From the NCBI GenBank assembly GCA_022577435.1, contig JAKOON010000012.1, positions 2,152,501-2,216,500 of the forward strand: a stretch of DNA of 64,000 bases. The letters run 5' to 3'. Below are positions 25,221 through 36,992 of the stretch, piece after piece. A program made the translations under genes and the position numbers. A model generated the notes under the pieces. The model was not told the origin of the DNA. It did not search any database and saw only the letters and a list, made by a program, of their open reading frames with translations. Each line of letters opens with the position of its first letter. The first letter of the stretch is position 1. Origin of the DNA: Embiotoca jacksoni. Lineage: Eukaryota; Chordata; Actinopteri; Embiotocidae.

Positions 25221-26409
25221 CACAAAGACCCTCTTCACCTCACAATGTCCAGCACAAATCAAGGAACGTGTTTAATGTAGCGTGGAGGAATGGAAAAATT
25301 ATATAACAGCTATTTTATATTAAAAAATAATGCACTATAAGTGAGGAAAATGTACTAAATCTCATGATTTCAAAATAATATTTCCAGTTGAAAAAGGACA
25401 CATTGGTTGTGTACACCAAGGGTCACACATACACACTCTAGTATTTCCTTCTGGCATAATCCAGAGGTCAGGGCAGATTTCATCTCCCTTAATCATGCAG
25501 ATGAACATGACCTTGGCCTGCCTTGGCACCCGGTCACATTAGCACCCTTATCCAGCCTTGCTTTGCATCTCTGATTGTGTTAAATCATGTTTCCCTATCA
25601 TCAGCAGACACTGGATGGACAGCATCCTTCTCTAAGCACATCCAGAAAGGGATAATTGCCAAGACCTTTAAAAGCCTTTCAGAAAGAAACTGGAAAAATC
25701 AACATAATTCAGATGAAGGGGAGTATCGGAGACTTAAAGTAAAGTATGCCAGGCAATATTTGGCTGTGGTGGAAAAAAAAAAAAAAAAAAAAAAGATGCA
25801 AGAGTTTTAAAACGGTGGGTCCTTGGCATTATTATGATGATGCGTTTAGCCATGCAGAGTGGGCTGGCTCATTGGAGGGCCCCTAAATGAAGAGGCTGAC
25901 CTTCAACAAGCCTTCTCTCTGTTCATTAGCCACATGGTGCTTATCTACAATAATACTGCTGTGGAGAATATGAGGCCGGTGGGCCCGGCCAAAGTCAATG
26001 ACGCACTACAGGTGGAAAGATGAGTGCCTGAATTTAGGTCAGGGCGCCATACTTTTACCCTCTTACCCCATACTGCCTCAAACTCACCCATTTAAAAATA
26101 AAAATAAAAATGATATGAAATATCAAGTTAACTTTTAACTTTACTAGTGGAATTGTGAGAGTATTAAAATGTAAGAATAAGTGCACTCTGTCGTGTGCAT
26201 ACTTTGTACTGTACAATTACATCAGCAGCCATGGTTACAGTATTTTTAGGGTCTATTGCAGTTTAAAAGGTGCAACCCAACCTGAAATAGCAAAGGTGCT
26301 TTTACTCTAAATAAGCACCTTAAACACTTGCAGCTTTTGTGGCAGCATCATGTTAGACGTATGATCTAAGAGGAATGAGCTGTTAACTTATTCGTCTCTC
26401 ATCTTTTAG
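25221..26409. other. Non-coding; A22 run; possible element 25830-26060
   Basis: An A22 run lies at 25773-25794. From 25830 to 26060 the sequence is complex (GATGATGCGTTTAGCCATGCAG, TTCATTAGCCACATGG) and resembles the other candidate elements. AAAAT repeats occur at 26095-26112. No gene is seen. Confidence 0.45.
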
Positions 26410-26491
26410 ATACAAGTGCATCAGCCCACACCCCCATTCGAGGTGGCTCCATCTTGGCGTGACGGTTGGAGGCTTCTACAGGACTGTGGAG
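26410..26491 (+). other. Splice-bounded open segment, plus strand
   Basis: CTCATCTTTTAG precedes this 82-nt stretch and a near-consensus donor (GGAG then GTAAGAGC) follows. Two of three frames are open across it. I recognise neither translation. On the plus strand it does not fit the minus-strand candidate exons. It is most likely a chance pseudo-exon. Confidence 0.15.
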
Positions 26492-27305
26492 GTAAGAGCA
26501 AAACGCAATGCTTTTTCGACACCAACAATCCAGCAGTCTCATGTTGCATCTCAACAATCATTCCCCTCCTCTCTCTGTGTTTTTTGGTTAGAAAAACGCA
26601 ATATGGAATTAGAAGTAAGTCTGGTACGAGCGGGAATAGGCCCACTTCAAGCACTGATATAGGGGGTTGGAGGGTGGGTGTGGGGGTAAATAGATGAATA
26701 AAGAACAGAGGGGGAGAGCAGACACAGAACGTGGTCGATAGTGTCAAAAGCGGATGACAGATCTAAAAGAATGAATATTGATCTTTAGGGGGCCTTTACT
26801 CAGGCGACCTGTGGGAGGTCAGCCTGTGTAATTAGACCAGAGGAGGTGTAACGCGGGCCTGGGATGAGGCTGATGTCGGAGAGGAAGGCTCCAGCCAGGA
26901 AGGCTGTTGTACTTGCAACTGGAAAGTGTGCATAAAAGCTGTGCAAAATGATTAGAAAAGCTCAACTTTGCCACAACTACATTGCCTTTTAACCCATTGA
27001 TTTAACTTTCACTTTCAGATTTCCCAGAATTCCTGCATCCCTCCCTTTCGCTTTTATCAGGAACCGCTGCAGTTTTCATCCCTCGGTAAGCTGTACAAAA
27101 TGTTTGTTTTTTTTATATAAGAAATTAGTGCTGTGCCAGTGGGTTTCTGTGGCGGGAGTCGAAGTGGTAAATGTGGGCTGAGAAAGACACGGATAAGGTG
27201 ATGTTTATTGAAGCGGGCCGGCTGTGGATTAGAGTCCATACAACCCCAGGCTACAGATAAAGCTCAAACAGGGTCCTGCTTGATGATGGCAGTTAACTCT
27301 TGCTC

Positions 27306-27342
<37 letters not shown>

Positions 27343-27699
27343 ATCTGGCTGTCTATATCTCACTTAGCAGTGTCAATACACACTTGAATGTACGGAAGTG
27401 TGTGGTACCTTGGATCATACTCCTGGATGCACGTGGACAGACAACTTCTGAAGCATACTCGCAACATGAACAAACACGCAGACGGATACATGGAGGCACC
27501 GGCCCACGTAGAGTCCTGTATACACCCACAGACACACACCCACACACACACGCATGCGTGCGCCGTCTCTTTATCTGTCTGGCTGTGGATAAATGCGGGC
27601 AGCAGAGACTGAGTGTGGATGTAATCCGTGTATCATTGGCTTTATCCACTGCAGTAGCACTGCTGATTTAGTGCTTCACAGCCGTAGTAATGGGCCCCT

Positions 27700-27700
<1 letters not shown>
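26492..27700. other. Non-coding; CT repeat
   Basis: No gene seen. A (CT)14 run lies at 27311-27338. Degenerate CA-rich sequence occurs at 27533-27556. Confidence 0.5.
27311..27338. repeat. (TC)14 microsatellite
   Basis: Perfect pyrimidine dinucleotide repeat. Confidence 0.94.

Positions 27701-27736
<36 letters not shown>
27701..27736. repeat. (AC)18 microsatellite
   Basis: Perfect AC array of 36 bp followed by GCAC-type degenerate units. Confidence 0.95.
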
Positions 27737-27746
<10 letters not shown>

Positions 27747-27913
27747 AGAACACACCATGTCAGTGCATCCACCCCACATGCTTTGTCCTCTCTAAGACGT
27801 TACTGCTCACTTATTGACCCTCAGTTCAGATGCACATATGCACACACTCCCATGCGCACATGTTTATGTTCAGAAAAAGAAACACGGATGTACTCATAAG
27901 CAGTCGCATGAGG

Positions 27914-27914
<1 letters not shown>

Positions 27915-27985
<71 letters not shown>
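27915..27985. repeat. (CA)n microsatellite with TACATA interruption
   Basis: Two CA blocks (27915-27950 and 27957-27985) separated by a TACATA interruption. Confidence 0.95.
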
Positions 27986-27987
<2 letters not shown>

Positions 27988-28679
27988 GCTCGCAGACACA
28001 CATCAGTAGTAGTGTGGTTGTCGCCGCTCGGGGACGTCTCATGGTAAGGTGAACTCAGAGTGAACCTGCTCCAAACATAAATAACATCTCTCTCATCTCT
28101 CCCTAGCCCCCTCAGCCCTTCTTCCCACCTTCACTCTCTTCTTCTGCTTTTCTTTCTCTTAAGTCCCTCCCCGTTTCTCCTTTCCAGTTTTTCCTCCCTC
28201 TTTCAGGCGAGCAGCGATACACAAAGTATAAGCATTAACACAAAGGGATTGTTATGCATTCTGCCGCTCACCAAACCCACACATAAACACAGTCTTGGAA
28301 ACACCTGAGGTCTTGCCTTGAAGTACCCGCGCTAGCACATGGCAGCTACAGTATATACCAACATCACCGCAGTCACTTCAAAGTGACTTTCAAAAGACTT
28401 CAGATCATATTTTATTAGATGGGGTCTTAGATCTTTTTTTTTGTTGTTGTCCAAAATTGCTTCTGCTGCTCGAGTTGTCCCTGCAACAGTACATTCACAC
28501 CACCTTTAAGCAAAGTGCCCAGGAAGACAATCAGAGCCCACAATGCAACATCTATCACTAATAACCCACCACCTTCCCGTGTTTACAGCTATTTATATCA
28601 GAGAATTCACTCCTTCCCCCTCTTTATTGCTGTTGGTCTGTATCTTCGGTCCCCTTGCTAGCACTTCCTGTTAACACAC
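27986..28679. other. Non-coding; small palindrome
   Basis: No gene seen. A near-perfect inverted repeat lies at 28371-28388 (AGTCACTT, two bases, AAGTGACT). A CT-rich patch occupies 28080-28200. Confidence 0.5.
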
Positions 28680-28960
28680 AAGGCGTTTATTGATAGGCCA
28701 TTCCCATTAGTGCTGTTTACCTGTCAGGGCTCACTGCACTAATGAGAGAGCTTTGGGAAGGAAAAATGAGTAGGGACGGTTAACCGCTAATGGATGTTTA
28801 CAACCTCCCTGGATACTACTGTGCTGGCTGCTGCCTCTGCTGGTACCACTATCACCAGCCCCAGACCTGCTCACCAGCTAATTGGTACGGCGCTCAAGAG
28901 CCGGCCCGGGCCTATTTGATTATCATGGGATTAAGGTGGGTGGAGAGAGCATGGTAAAGG
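28680..28960. promoter_or_regulatory. Candidate conserved non-coding element
   Basis: Repeat-free complex sequence with CCCATTAGTGCTGTTTACCTGTCAGG, CACTAATGAGAGAG, GTTAACCGCTAATGG and AGCTAATTGG. That gives several ATTA cores and one GTTTAC forkhead-type core in 250 bp. The regulatory role is inferred from texture. Confidence 0.32.
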
Positions 28961-30028
28961 AAGGAGCCTGATAAGTAGGGAGGAGGGTTGGTATATGAGA
29001 GTGGGGGTTAGCAGTTGGGGTCACGGGCCCTAATCGATATCCAGCGATCAGAGGGCTTTGGGGGGGGGCTGAGAGCAGACGTCTGAGCGGGAGCTCGATG
29101 GGGGTTTGAAGGGGTATGTACTAGGGTTGTAACATCAGCCCTACGTCAAAAGGTTCTCTCAGAGTACTATTAGTGCTAGTGGTGAAGGGTAATTGTGCCA
29201 TTAGAGCTGTAAGTGATACTAAATGGTGCAGGTATGGTAAAGGAACCACTGCGTAAAGTGAGCAAGCAAGTGATCTAATGTAAATCTCCAATCAGGCATC
29301 TTAATAGCTGGTGTATCCTTGAGAAAAGTGCCCATCATTGTTTCAGTTTGACAGATGTGCTTAAAATATCTCGGTCCGACCTGGAACAACATGGCTGAGT
29401 CATTCAGTTTGGTCTCGGGAACAGACTAGATTTCATTCATTTTATTTGCAACATTTCTTCGTTATTTTTAAGTGTTGAACTTGGGAGGCCAATCTGTAAA
29501 AGCACATACACAGAGGAGCGTTCACATTGGGCTGAGTCTGTGCCTTCTATATTGCTCTACGACTGTGTTGTCCCGAGAAGATCAATATATGCTTTTATTC
29601 AATTATTGCAGAAATTTTATAAATGCCGGATTATCTGTGGAAGGTATTTATCTGTTTATCAAATGACAGGGATTATACACTTTTTCTATTCTTCTGAACA
29701 GGCTAAGTAGATGCATGTGCACACCGTAAATTCTAGGCAGTTCTTGATGAGTGTCCTCTTTTAACAACCTGTACATTTTAAATGACGGCAGATTATGACT
29801 GTTGCTTCCCTGATACAGTTCTTTGTGTCAATTTGTAATCCCTATTTACAGTTGAATGGATTAATTTGACTTATCCATTGTTAAATAGGGTCAAAATGAC
29901 ACACGGGAGCAAAAGACCCTCACCTTCTTTCTGTAATTCACTTGCTCATTCTCTTTTTCTCAGTTGCTTATCAGCTCTGTTTCTTCACTAATTAAAACCA
30001 CACATGAAACAAGGGGATTGTAGACTGA

Positions 30029-30031
<3 letters not shown>
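28961..30031. other. Non-coding
   Basis: No gene seen. G-rich around 28975-29110, then AT-rich. Nothing repeat-like is recognised. Confidence 0.5.
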
Positions 30032-30111
<80 letters not shown>

Positions 30112-30118
30112 ACACATA
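30032..30118. repeat. (AC)n microsatellite, interrupted at 3' end
   Basis: A perfect AC array runs for about 75 bp (30032-30106), then TACACACACATAC-type units. Confidence 0.97.
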
Positions 30119-30129
30119 CTCTGAAAGAG

Positions 30130-30430
30130 AAGGAGAGAGAGAAAGAGTGGATAGAAATGTGGGAGCTACAATTACCAGGCAAGCCTCTAGTGTCTCATTG
30201 GGTGTCTATTAAGAGGGGGGCCTGGCTCATTGTAATGATGGCAGAGTTTAATTACTTCCACCCGGCGCCTGTTGTAAAACATGCTGATAAATGAGCCAAC
30301 AGGACGGCACATCATTATTTTTCTATAGTACCAGGCTGCCCGTACATGATTATGAGAGTGGGAGGGAGGTTCCCATACCTGCACAAGCCTGAGAGCGTAT
30401 TCGCAGCACAGGGGAAAGGAAAACGAAGAT
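30130..30430. promoter_or_regulatory. Candidate conserved non-coding element
   Basis: Complex block between two microsatellites, with CTACAATTACCAGG, CATTGTAATGATGG, AGTTTAATTACTTCC and GCTGATAAATGAGCC. TAATTAC/GTAATTA-type cores are repeated. No open frame of interest crosses it. I infer a regulatory element. Confidence 0.35.
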
Positions 30431-30438
30431 ATGTGGCA

Positions 30439-30440
<2 letters not shown>

Positions 30441-30482
<42 letters not shown>
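30441..30482. repeat. (GT)21 microsatellite
   Basis: Perfect GT array of 42 bp. Confidence 0.97.
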
Positions 30483-30484
<2 letters not shown>

Positions 30485-30799
30485 TTTCTCTGTGTGTTAG
30501 TGCGTGTGTACATGTGTACAGGCAGAGGGAGTTGAGATATCTGATGGACCTGTAGATGCCGAATCAAAACACAATAATAAGCAGTTCCACCAACCCATGC
30601 CAGCGCGATGATATCCGGCCACCCATGAGATAGGTATATACTTTATTCACAGCACACAATGGGCGATGTTATTCACAGAGCAGCAAACTGCTATTGAGCA
30701 CCGTGTTCAGCAATGCAGCTCAGACACAAGAATGCAAACGCTATACACTGCTAACAAACAAATATACATATTCATAGTCATTAATTCTACATGTTTTTT
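30483..30799. other. Non-coding
   Basis: Complex sequence without gene signals. The part at 30550-30640 (GATGATATCCGGCCACCC) may belong to the adjacent candidate element. Confidence 0.4.
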
Positions 30800-31860
30800 T
30801 TGGAAAGGGGGCATGCGTGGACCCCCTCTGATTAATTGCGTTCCTCCTCTACCATTATTAAATCGCTGAGGCAAATATCCCCCGTACAATAAATCCCTCT
30901 TGGCCCATGATTAATCAAAAGGCACACAAACCTGAGAATGGTGGCGGGCAGGTGGAGTTGCAGCGCTAAATCATCTTTATTGCACGACGAGCAGCTTTGT
31001 GCTGGTACATCGGGGGTCCGGTGCCGAAGTGGAGCATTTGCTCGGCCTCCGGTCGGCCACCTCGGGGTCACGAAGGCAGCCATTTTGACCCGTGTTTCAT
31101 TGATTTGCCAACCTGACCAGGGCACAAAGGTGAACAAGGTAGTAGCGAAATAGACTCTGAAGAGGCCCAGTGATTAGAAGGACTTCGCAGTTCCATCGAC
31201 AAGTTTACCCGTCATCCCCAAAACTACAGTCGGGGTCATGAGGCCATTTTATTCGTGTATGTAGGAGGCGGTGTGTCAAAGGATATTTAACCTCGCCCAC
31301 CTTTGCTTGTACCGTTAAGTGGTATCTCCTCCCAATTAGCTGTAGGTCGCACTGTGATAATAGTGGGTTACATAATTAGGGTGGGTATGGAATCACATGA
31401 AGCAGAGAAGGGGAATCTACCAATCCCAGCTTTCTGGAAACCTCAATTAACCTAAATGATTAGCTGTAGCCATCTAGCCCCCGTCACAAGCTTGACATTT
31501 CTCAAACCGAGCTAATATTAGCAGAGTGACTTCATTCTGTCCTGTTGTACTTCATCACTGTCCTTTTAGCGGGAGGTCTTTCTTATTTTATTGATCGAAA
31601 ATGACAATGTTTGTTGTGTCCGGGCCTCGTTATTTCTATTGAGCACAGAAGCGCCGATGCTAATTTGGGCGATGCATGATGAGCTTTACGTGTATTTGAT
31701 GAATAGGGCGTAAGGTGGTGGTACAGCAACAGAGGCTACGGCGGTATGGTTTAACGTCACCTTATGTTGAATACTAAATTGATTCCAATGCATTTTTAAT
31801 CACTTTCTAATTGGTGATTACACTTTTCAAACGTGGCCTGTTGCCGCTCCGGCAGAGTCG
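30800..31860. promoter_or_regulatory. Long candidate conserved block, about 1 kb
   Basis: This is the longest uninterrupted stretch of complex, repeat-free sequence in the window. It carries many TTAAT/ATTAA cores (CTGATTAATTGCGTTCC, CATTATTAAATCGC, CCATGATTAATCAAAAGG), CpG-containing parts (about 31000-31060), CCCAATTAGCTG, ACATAATTAGGG and CCTCAATTAACC. The palindrome-like TGATTAATCA at 30907-30916 is perfect. Open frames are short. The pattern suits one or more linked enhancers. Conservation and activity are untested. Confidence 0.38.
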
Positions 31861-32940
31861 CGGGGTTGTTGGAGTGTGAAGATGGAGTTTAAAGGGCACG
31901 GTCGTCGTGGCATCCACAAGTAAATGTCACAGTTGTCTGTTAACGTGTCAACCAAAATCAAACATGCACAGTGGTCGAAGGGTGCTAAGTGACAGGTGAC
32001 CTTGGTGGCGTGATGGAAGACTGGGCTGCTGTTTGAGCCCTCTGATCTCGGAGCGGGAAACCCTGTCTGGTCTTGTCTCAAGATGTACGCTCAACCAATT
32101 AGACATGGAATGGCAGTGACACTCACTCCCCACTTATCAAAACAGTCTTCAAGTGTGTTCATGAATTCAAATGAAATACGCGTCTTTGCTTCAAACGGGC
32201 AGGCGGCGATGTTCGAAGTTCAGTCTGTATTATTTGTATCTAGGTCAACATGTATTATGATTGTTGCTGCGGTCAAAAAAAGGTTCTTTTTCAAGTATTA
32301 CTCTATCGAGACGAACGACCTTACACGAAACAAAATCCACCCTATAACCTCTCATACTTGTCTTCTTGCCCTGTCAGGTTTGCATAATATCCAAGAAAAA
32401 AAACTATCGATATTCTTTATTTATTTTCTATTCTTCCCTTACCCCTTAGTTACCCCTTCATGGACGGCCATCCCCATCCCCGTCGGATGAGTCACGTAGG
32501 GTCCAGACACCTGGTTGGGTCGTCTGCGAGTCATCTGACCTCCCATACACAAACCTGCCCCCCCACCCCCCCCACCCCCCCACATCTATTACGGGGCCCC
32601 ACAGTGTTCCATAATGTTCTGAGTAGTCAAGCATATAAATAAAGGTGAAGCAAAATGACTGCCTCTGTCTTGACAGAAGTGCTGAACCACAAAGAACACC
32701 TTGAAGGGCATGTTAACTGTCAATAGAGTTCTGTGTAAGCCCCCTTCAATTAACATAAAACTAAACAGCTCCCCAGTAAGCCGCTATATAACCCTGGCGC
32801 TGTCTCCCCGCACCCATTTGCTATTTTTTACCCCCACGGTGTCGGACGCTGTCATGCAGTCTAGCCGCCGAAGAGGCAGTAAACAACATGTACTTGCACA
32901 GAGGTGGTTACAAACGCGCATACGCATAATGATATTGTGA
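31861..32940. other. Non-coding; C-rich patch
   Basis: No gene seen. The longest open frame (135 codons, plus, 32083-32490) has no recognisable motif. C-rich sequence lies at 32558-32581. Confidence 0.45.
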
Positions 32941-32994
32941 CACACACACACACACACGCACACACACACGCACGCGCACACACACGCACACACA
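32941..32994. repeat. (CA)n with GC interruptions
   Basis: Imperfect CA array with several GCACGC interruptions, suggesting an old, decaying microsatellite. Confidence 0.88.
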
Positions 32995-35900
32995 AGAAAT
33001 TAAAACACACACTAGTGAGGCCTCCTCACAGTCTCTGCAAATTACAAACCCACAGAGGCTGTGCTCACATTGTGCACTCAAGCACACGCACACAAATGTG
33101 AAAAATCCCATTTACTGTGATGTTACGTGACTGAACATCGCTAGCGTAGCATAGCTTACCCTTCTCTCCGAGGCCCATGGTAATACTGCGTGAGATTTGT
33201 GATGCAGTGGGGAGATGCATATGGAAGGCCCGTGCTCAGATCTCTCGGTCATGCACCCCATTAGGTCCTGCTGTTGATGCTGTTGCTATCAAAGCTGGAG
33301 TAAACTGCTCAGCAGTCGGCTGTATGCCTAAGCACAGAGACAGAGACAGGCCAGCGATCACACTATACTGCCAGGATGGGCCTATCTATCTTGTAATTAA
33401 GATGTGTGAGTGGGCTACAGGGAGGTAACGTCAGGCTCACAAACAACAAAGGAGGTGTTCTGGTGTGAGATCAGCCTGATTTGGATTCTGCAATGTGCAC
33501 CGAAGTGTACCTTTGCTGTGGACATGTAGAGCATGCTATCGCGGGGGAATTTTAACTAATGGTGCATTCCTTATAGGATTTCAACTGTAGTGAAGTATTT
33601 CATCATGTAGATTCTCAGACTGCATAGAGTCAAAACAAATCTAAAGAGGACAATTTGCCCTAAAGACAAACAGAATGATGAAAATGCCCAGAATGAATGG
33701 GCTGAAAGATTCAACCCTGTATATGTTGAATAGCCCCTAATGTGTTTGGGTTTTGAGATAACATGCAGTAAATACACACATTCTTCTGCTCGTCACAAAA
33801 AAACCAATGGCAGCTTTCACATTTGCTTCCCATCACCGGTGATTCCTGGGGAGGCGTTATTTGTGCGGCACACAACAGTGCTGCTCTGTTGTAATTGTCT
33901 AGGTTTTGCAAAAGGCCACTCATCTTTCATTCCCCTGCCAACACACATGCATATTCGTGGAGGTGAAACTAACGTGCTTAGTTGTTGTCTTCCTGCTTTG
34001 CTATTCTTTAGGGAGACTTAGTTCTGGTGTGGATTTGCTCCCTTTGCGCCCGCAGCAATATGCCTGTGTCTCAGGGAGAAGGATGGCATCAGCTGGCATC
34101 TGATGGCAGCAGTTCAAACCTTGGTTCCTTTTTCTGTGGGCGCTCCTGTTCAGCAAAGTAAATTGCTGGGGGAGGTTGCTATCTACCTTCCATCCTTTAT
34201 GTCTTCCTTCTTCTTTTTTTTTTGGATTTTCTTTAATTCCCTTCTTTATCCCCACCCTGTGTCTGCGCCTCATCCCCGCACAAATATCGTTCTGCTCGCT
34301 CGACTCTGAGCATCAGTGAAAAGAACAACGGATATAGAGAAGTAAGGTTTGATAAAGAAAATGAAATAAAACACAAAAGTTGATAGTGAACAAAACTATC
34401 AGACTGAGATCAAAGACTAGGGATAAAAGGTGACGTGAAAGAGGACGGCAAACAAAGATGGTGTTCGCCACTGTTGAATGAGACCAAGAGGGGCCTGCGA
34501 GTGACAAAAGGTTGCTCATCCTATTGCCACCCGGCCTTATCCCTTTAGTGGAGCACGCTGGTTTTAGGTTTGCGGAAAGACTCCGCCGTGAAATTCTGCT
34601 AAGCATGGTCGGGAGCCGCGGAACATGGAACACGGATGAGCCGGGATTAGGGAGGCCCAAAGCCCTCCCTTCATCTGCGCCTTGTAGGGTGTCTGTGATC
34701 TGGATGGTGCTCAGTAGGCGACACATGCCTGTCAATGTCCACCGACTGCACACACAACGGCTCGAGATCCGCGCGGTGACACGGCCACACGCCACCTCCG
34801 CAAATCCCCCCCGCTCTCCCACAGTGCCGCTCATCCACACACCTCTGTCCGGCGAGTCTCTCCCCCCCCCCCCTCTTCCCGCCGCCTCACCCTCCATTTC
34901 CAATCCCCGTCTTTATCTCCCCTCCTGTTCCCGCTCCACATGACAATGTGTTCTTACTGTGATCTCATCACGTCTCAAACCGCACCGGGCCACTTTGTCA
35001 GATGTTTGTGCGTCTGGACGCGTCGTGTGTTTACGGGGGTCTCAGTGTTTGGCTCGTATGACTGTTTCAGGCTCGGCCCTACGTAAAATAACGCAGCACA
35101 GCGCGTTGGGGTGAATTTATTGTCCGAGTTCAGTCTCTGTGCGTCCGTCTGTTTGCACTGATGACCGCGCATGTCAAGGGCCCATATGCTCCTCATTGAG
35201 TCCTCCTCGTCATCTCCTCTTTCTTTGTCCCGTCCTTAAGGCTGGCCATACTTGCACACGCTTTTCATCTGCAGTCAATACCTATTGAGCTGTTCATGAA
35301 AGGGAAATGACAGCCCGTTCATAACTTCCAAGCTGATCGATAAGTACCTGCACTGGTTCAACTCATTCCTGAATCATTCCTCTCTGCAAGAATCTCTGCA
35401 AGAACTCCTACCCCAGAACCTCCCTGTCAAGCACAGCATACCTGACTAAAAAGAAAAAAAAAAAAAACATAACTTGCATGGTAAAACACTTTATGGAAAG
35501 CTGGCTAATGTGTTCTTTCGATTTATGAATGATACGCAGTATTTCAATACAGAAGAAAGCTGTTCTACTTCACTTCACTTCGCAGGTGACACGAGTGGTT
35601 ATTGTAGAGGTGTTTCGGGAGGATATTTTCGACCTACAATTAAGAATGTGAAGTGCTTTATACCGTGTAAATTTGTGCATGAGTTTTAAAGGATCCAAGG
35701 GCACATTTGTAAATATCATGAATTTGCAAGGGTGCCCATTGCAAATATTTTTTGCAGTAAGTGTAAAAACAAATGAGAAACAACTGTTAGCCAACCTGAT
35801 GAGGTCCGGTTAAGTCTTTGATCCTGTAAATCCATGTTGAGTCATAAAGGGAGGATTGAATCAACAACTGGGATATTTGTTGTTGAGCTACCCAATATAA

Positions 35901-36650
35901 ATAAGATAAAACCAATATTTTGTGGAGGTGAGCAGTGCTTTTGATTTTATAGGTATGTGCGCATGTACTTTGAGCTTGTATTCACTAAAAAACATTTTCT
36001 TTTCTATACATGCTCATTCTGTTTTCTTTTTGTGTTGGTGTGAGTCGCTGTATTTCTGCACTGCGCTTGTATGTCATCGTTAAGAGCCCGGCGTCTGAGA
36101 GGTGCAGTGCATTCACAACAAAGCCCGCAGCCCTCAAAAACACACACGCTTGTCCCCCGAGTCCATGGATGTCGACACAGAAGACAGAGCAGTCTTTGAG
36201 GGCCGAACTAAGAAAGCTCAGGGCCAGGAGCTATGGAGAGGAAGAAAAAACTAAGGTGTGAAGGGGGTGGGGGTGAATAAATGATAAATATCTTTGCTTA
36301 CTTTTTTCAAACATGAGGAAGAGGGGCGGGGGGACTAAACTAAACCTCCCTTGCGGAGCTTGAAATGCTGAACTTTGTCTAGGTCCAGTTGCGACCAGCC
36401 AGCAGGCAGCTGTGGCTCCAACACTTCGCTCTGTATCTCCCGACTCTCTCTCCCTTTCTGATGCTTTCTCCCTCGACCTCCCGTTCAAAGCAAAGTTGGC
36501 TCCTTATTTATGTGCAAATTTGCTCTTAGGCCCTACGAGGGTGGCGCGCATGCTGAATCTCTCCTTTCTGGGCTTTAGCAGATTATCCCGCTGCTCCCTT
36601 TGGTCCCTGTCGCCCTAAGCCCAGCTGCCCCGACCTTTTGTCATTGAGAC
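32995..36650. other. Non-coding
   Basis: No supported gene over about 3.6 kb. An A15 run lies at about 35453-35467 and a C11 run at about 34863-34873. The GC-rich part at 34500-34870 is open on both strands (143 codons plus, about 195 codons minus), but this is expected from its low stop density. GCTAAGCATGGTCGGG near 34600 is a 5S-like fragment only. Confidence 0.45.
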
Positions 36651-36900
36651 TTTCTCTTCTCGCCTTGGTGTCTTTCTTTACCTCTCCCCTCCTCCCTCCC
36701 TCCCCCGTCCACCATCCCTCTGTACACCCCCCCCCCACCCTCCATGCCGTAAGGCCCGAACTCTCCTATCCTTCTCTAGACACCACAGACGTCACCCTCC
36801 CCACCGCCTCCTCACCCTCCTTCCCCCTCCTTCTCCATCTTGTCCCTTGCCTCTCTCCTACATCTCCTGCCTCCCTCCTTCACTCCCTCTCAAAGGCCCA
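36651..36900. repeat. Pyrimidine-rich low-complexity tract
   Basis: CT/CCT-rich plus strand with C-runs (36728-36738). It is followed directly by a purine-rich repeat in the same strand, an abrupt strand-asymmetry switch. Confidence 0.75.
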
Positions 36901-36934
36901 TTATATCGCTCTCTTCATGGACAAAGGACCCTGG

Positions 36935-36992
36935 AGAGACAGAGGGAGAGGGAGGGAGACAGAGGGAGACAGAGGGAGAGGGAGGGAGAAGG
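36935..36992. repeat. Purine minisatellite, GACAGAGGGAGAGGGAGG unit
   Basis: Two near-identical copies of a unit of about 30 bp built from GACAGAGGGAGA and GGGAGGGA, wholly purine apart from C in GACA. Confidence 0.85.

Noticed and set aside
34585..34650. 5S rRNA-like phrase GCTAAGCATGGTCGGG and a later GGATG
   Set aside because: Spacing to the other 5S landmarks is wrong (20 bases rather than 14 to GGATG, and about 39 rather than 22 upstream). Most of the 5S body is missing. Probably coincidence.
34313..34903. Open frame of about 195 codons on the minus strand overlapping a 143-codon plus frame
   Set aside because: Both strands are open over the same GC-rich, stop-poor stretch. No domain, splice context or recognisable motif. 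Consistent with chance.
36165..36256. Short basic/acidic frames around an ATG at 36163-36170
   Set aside because: Two overlapping frames are equally open, with no acceptor or recognised protein.
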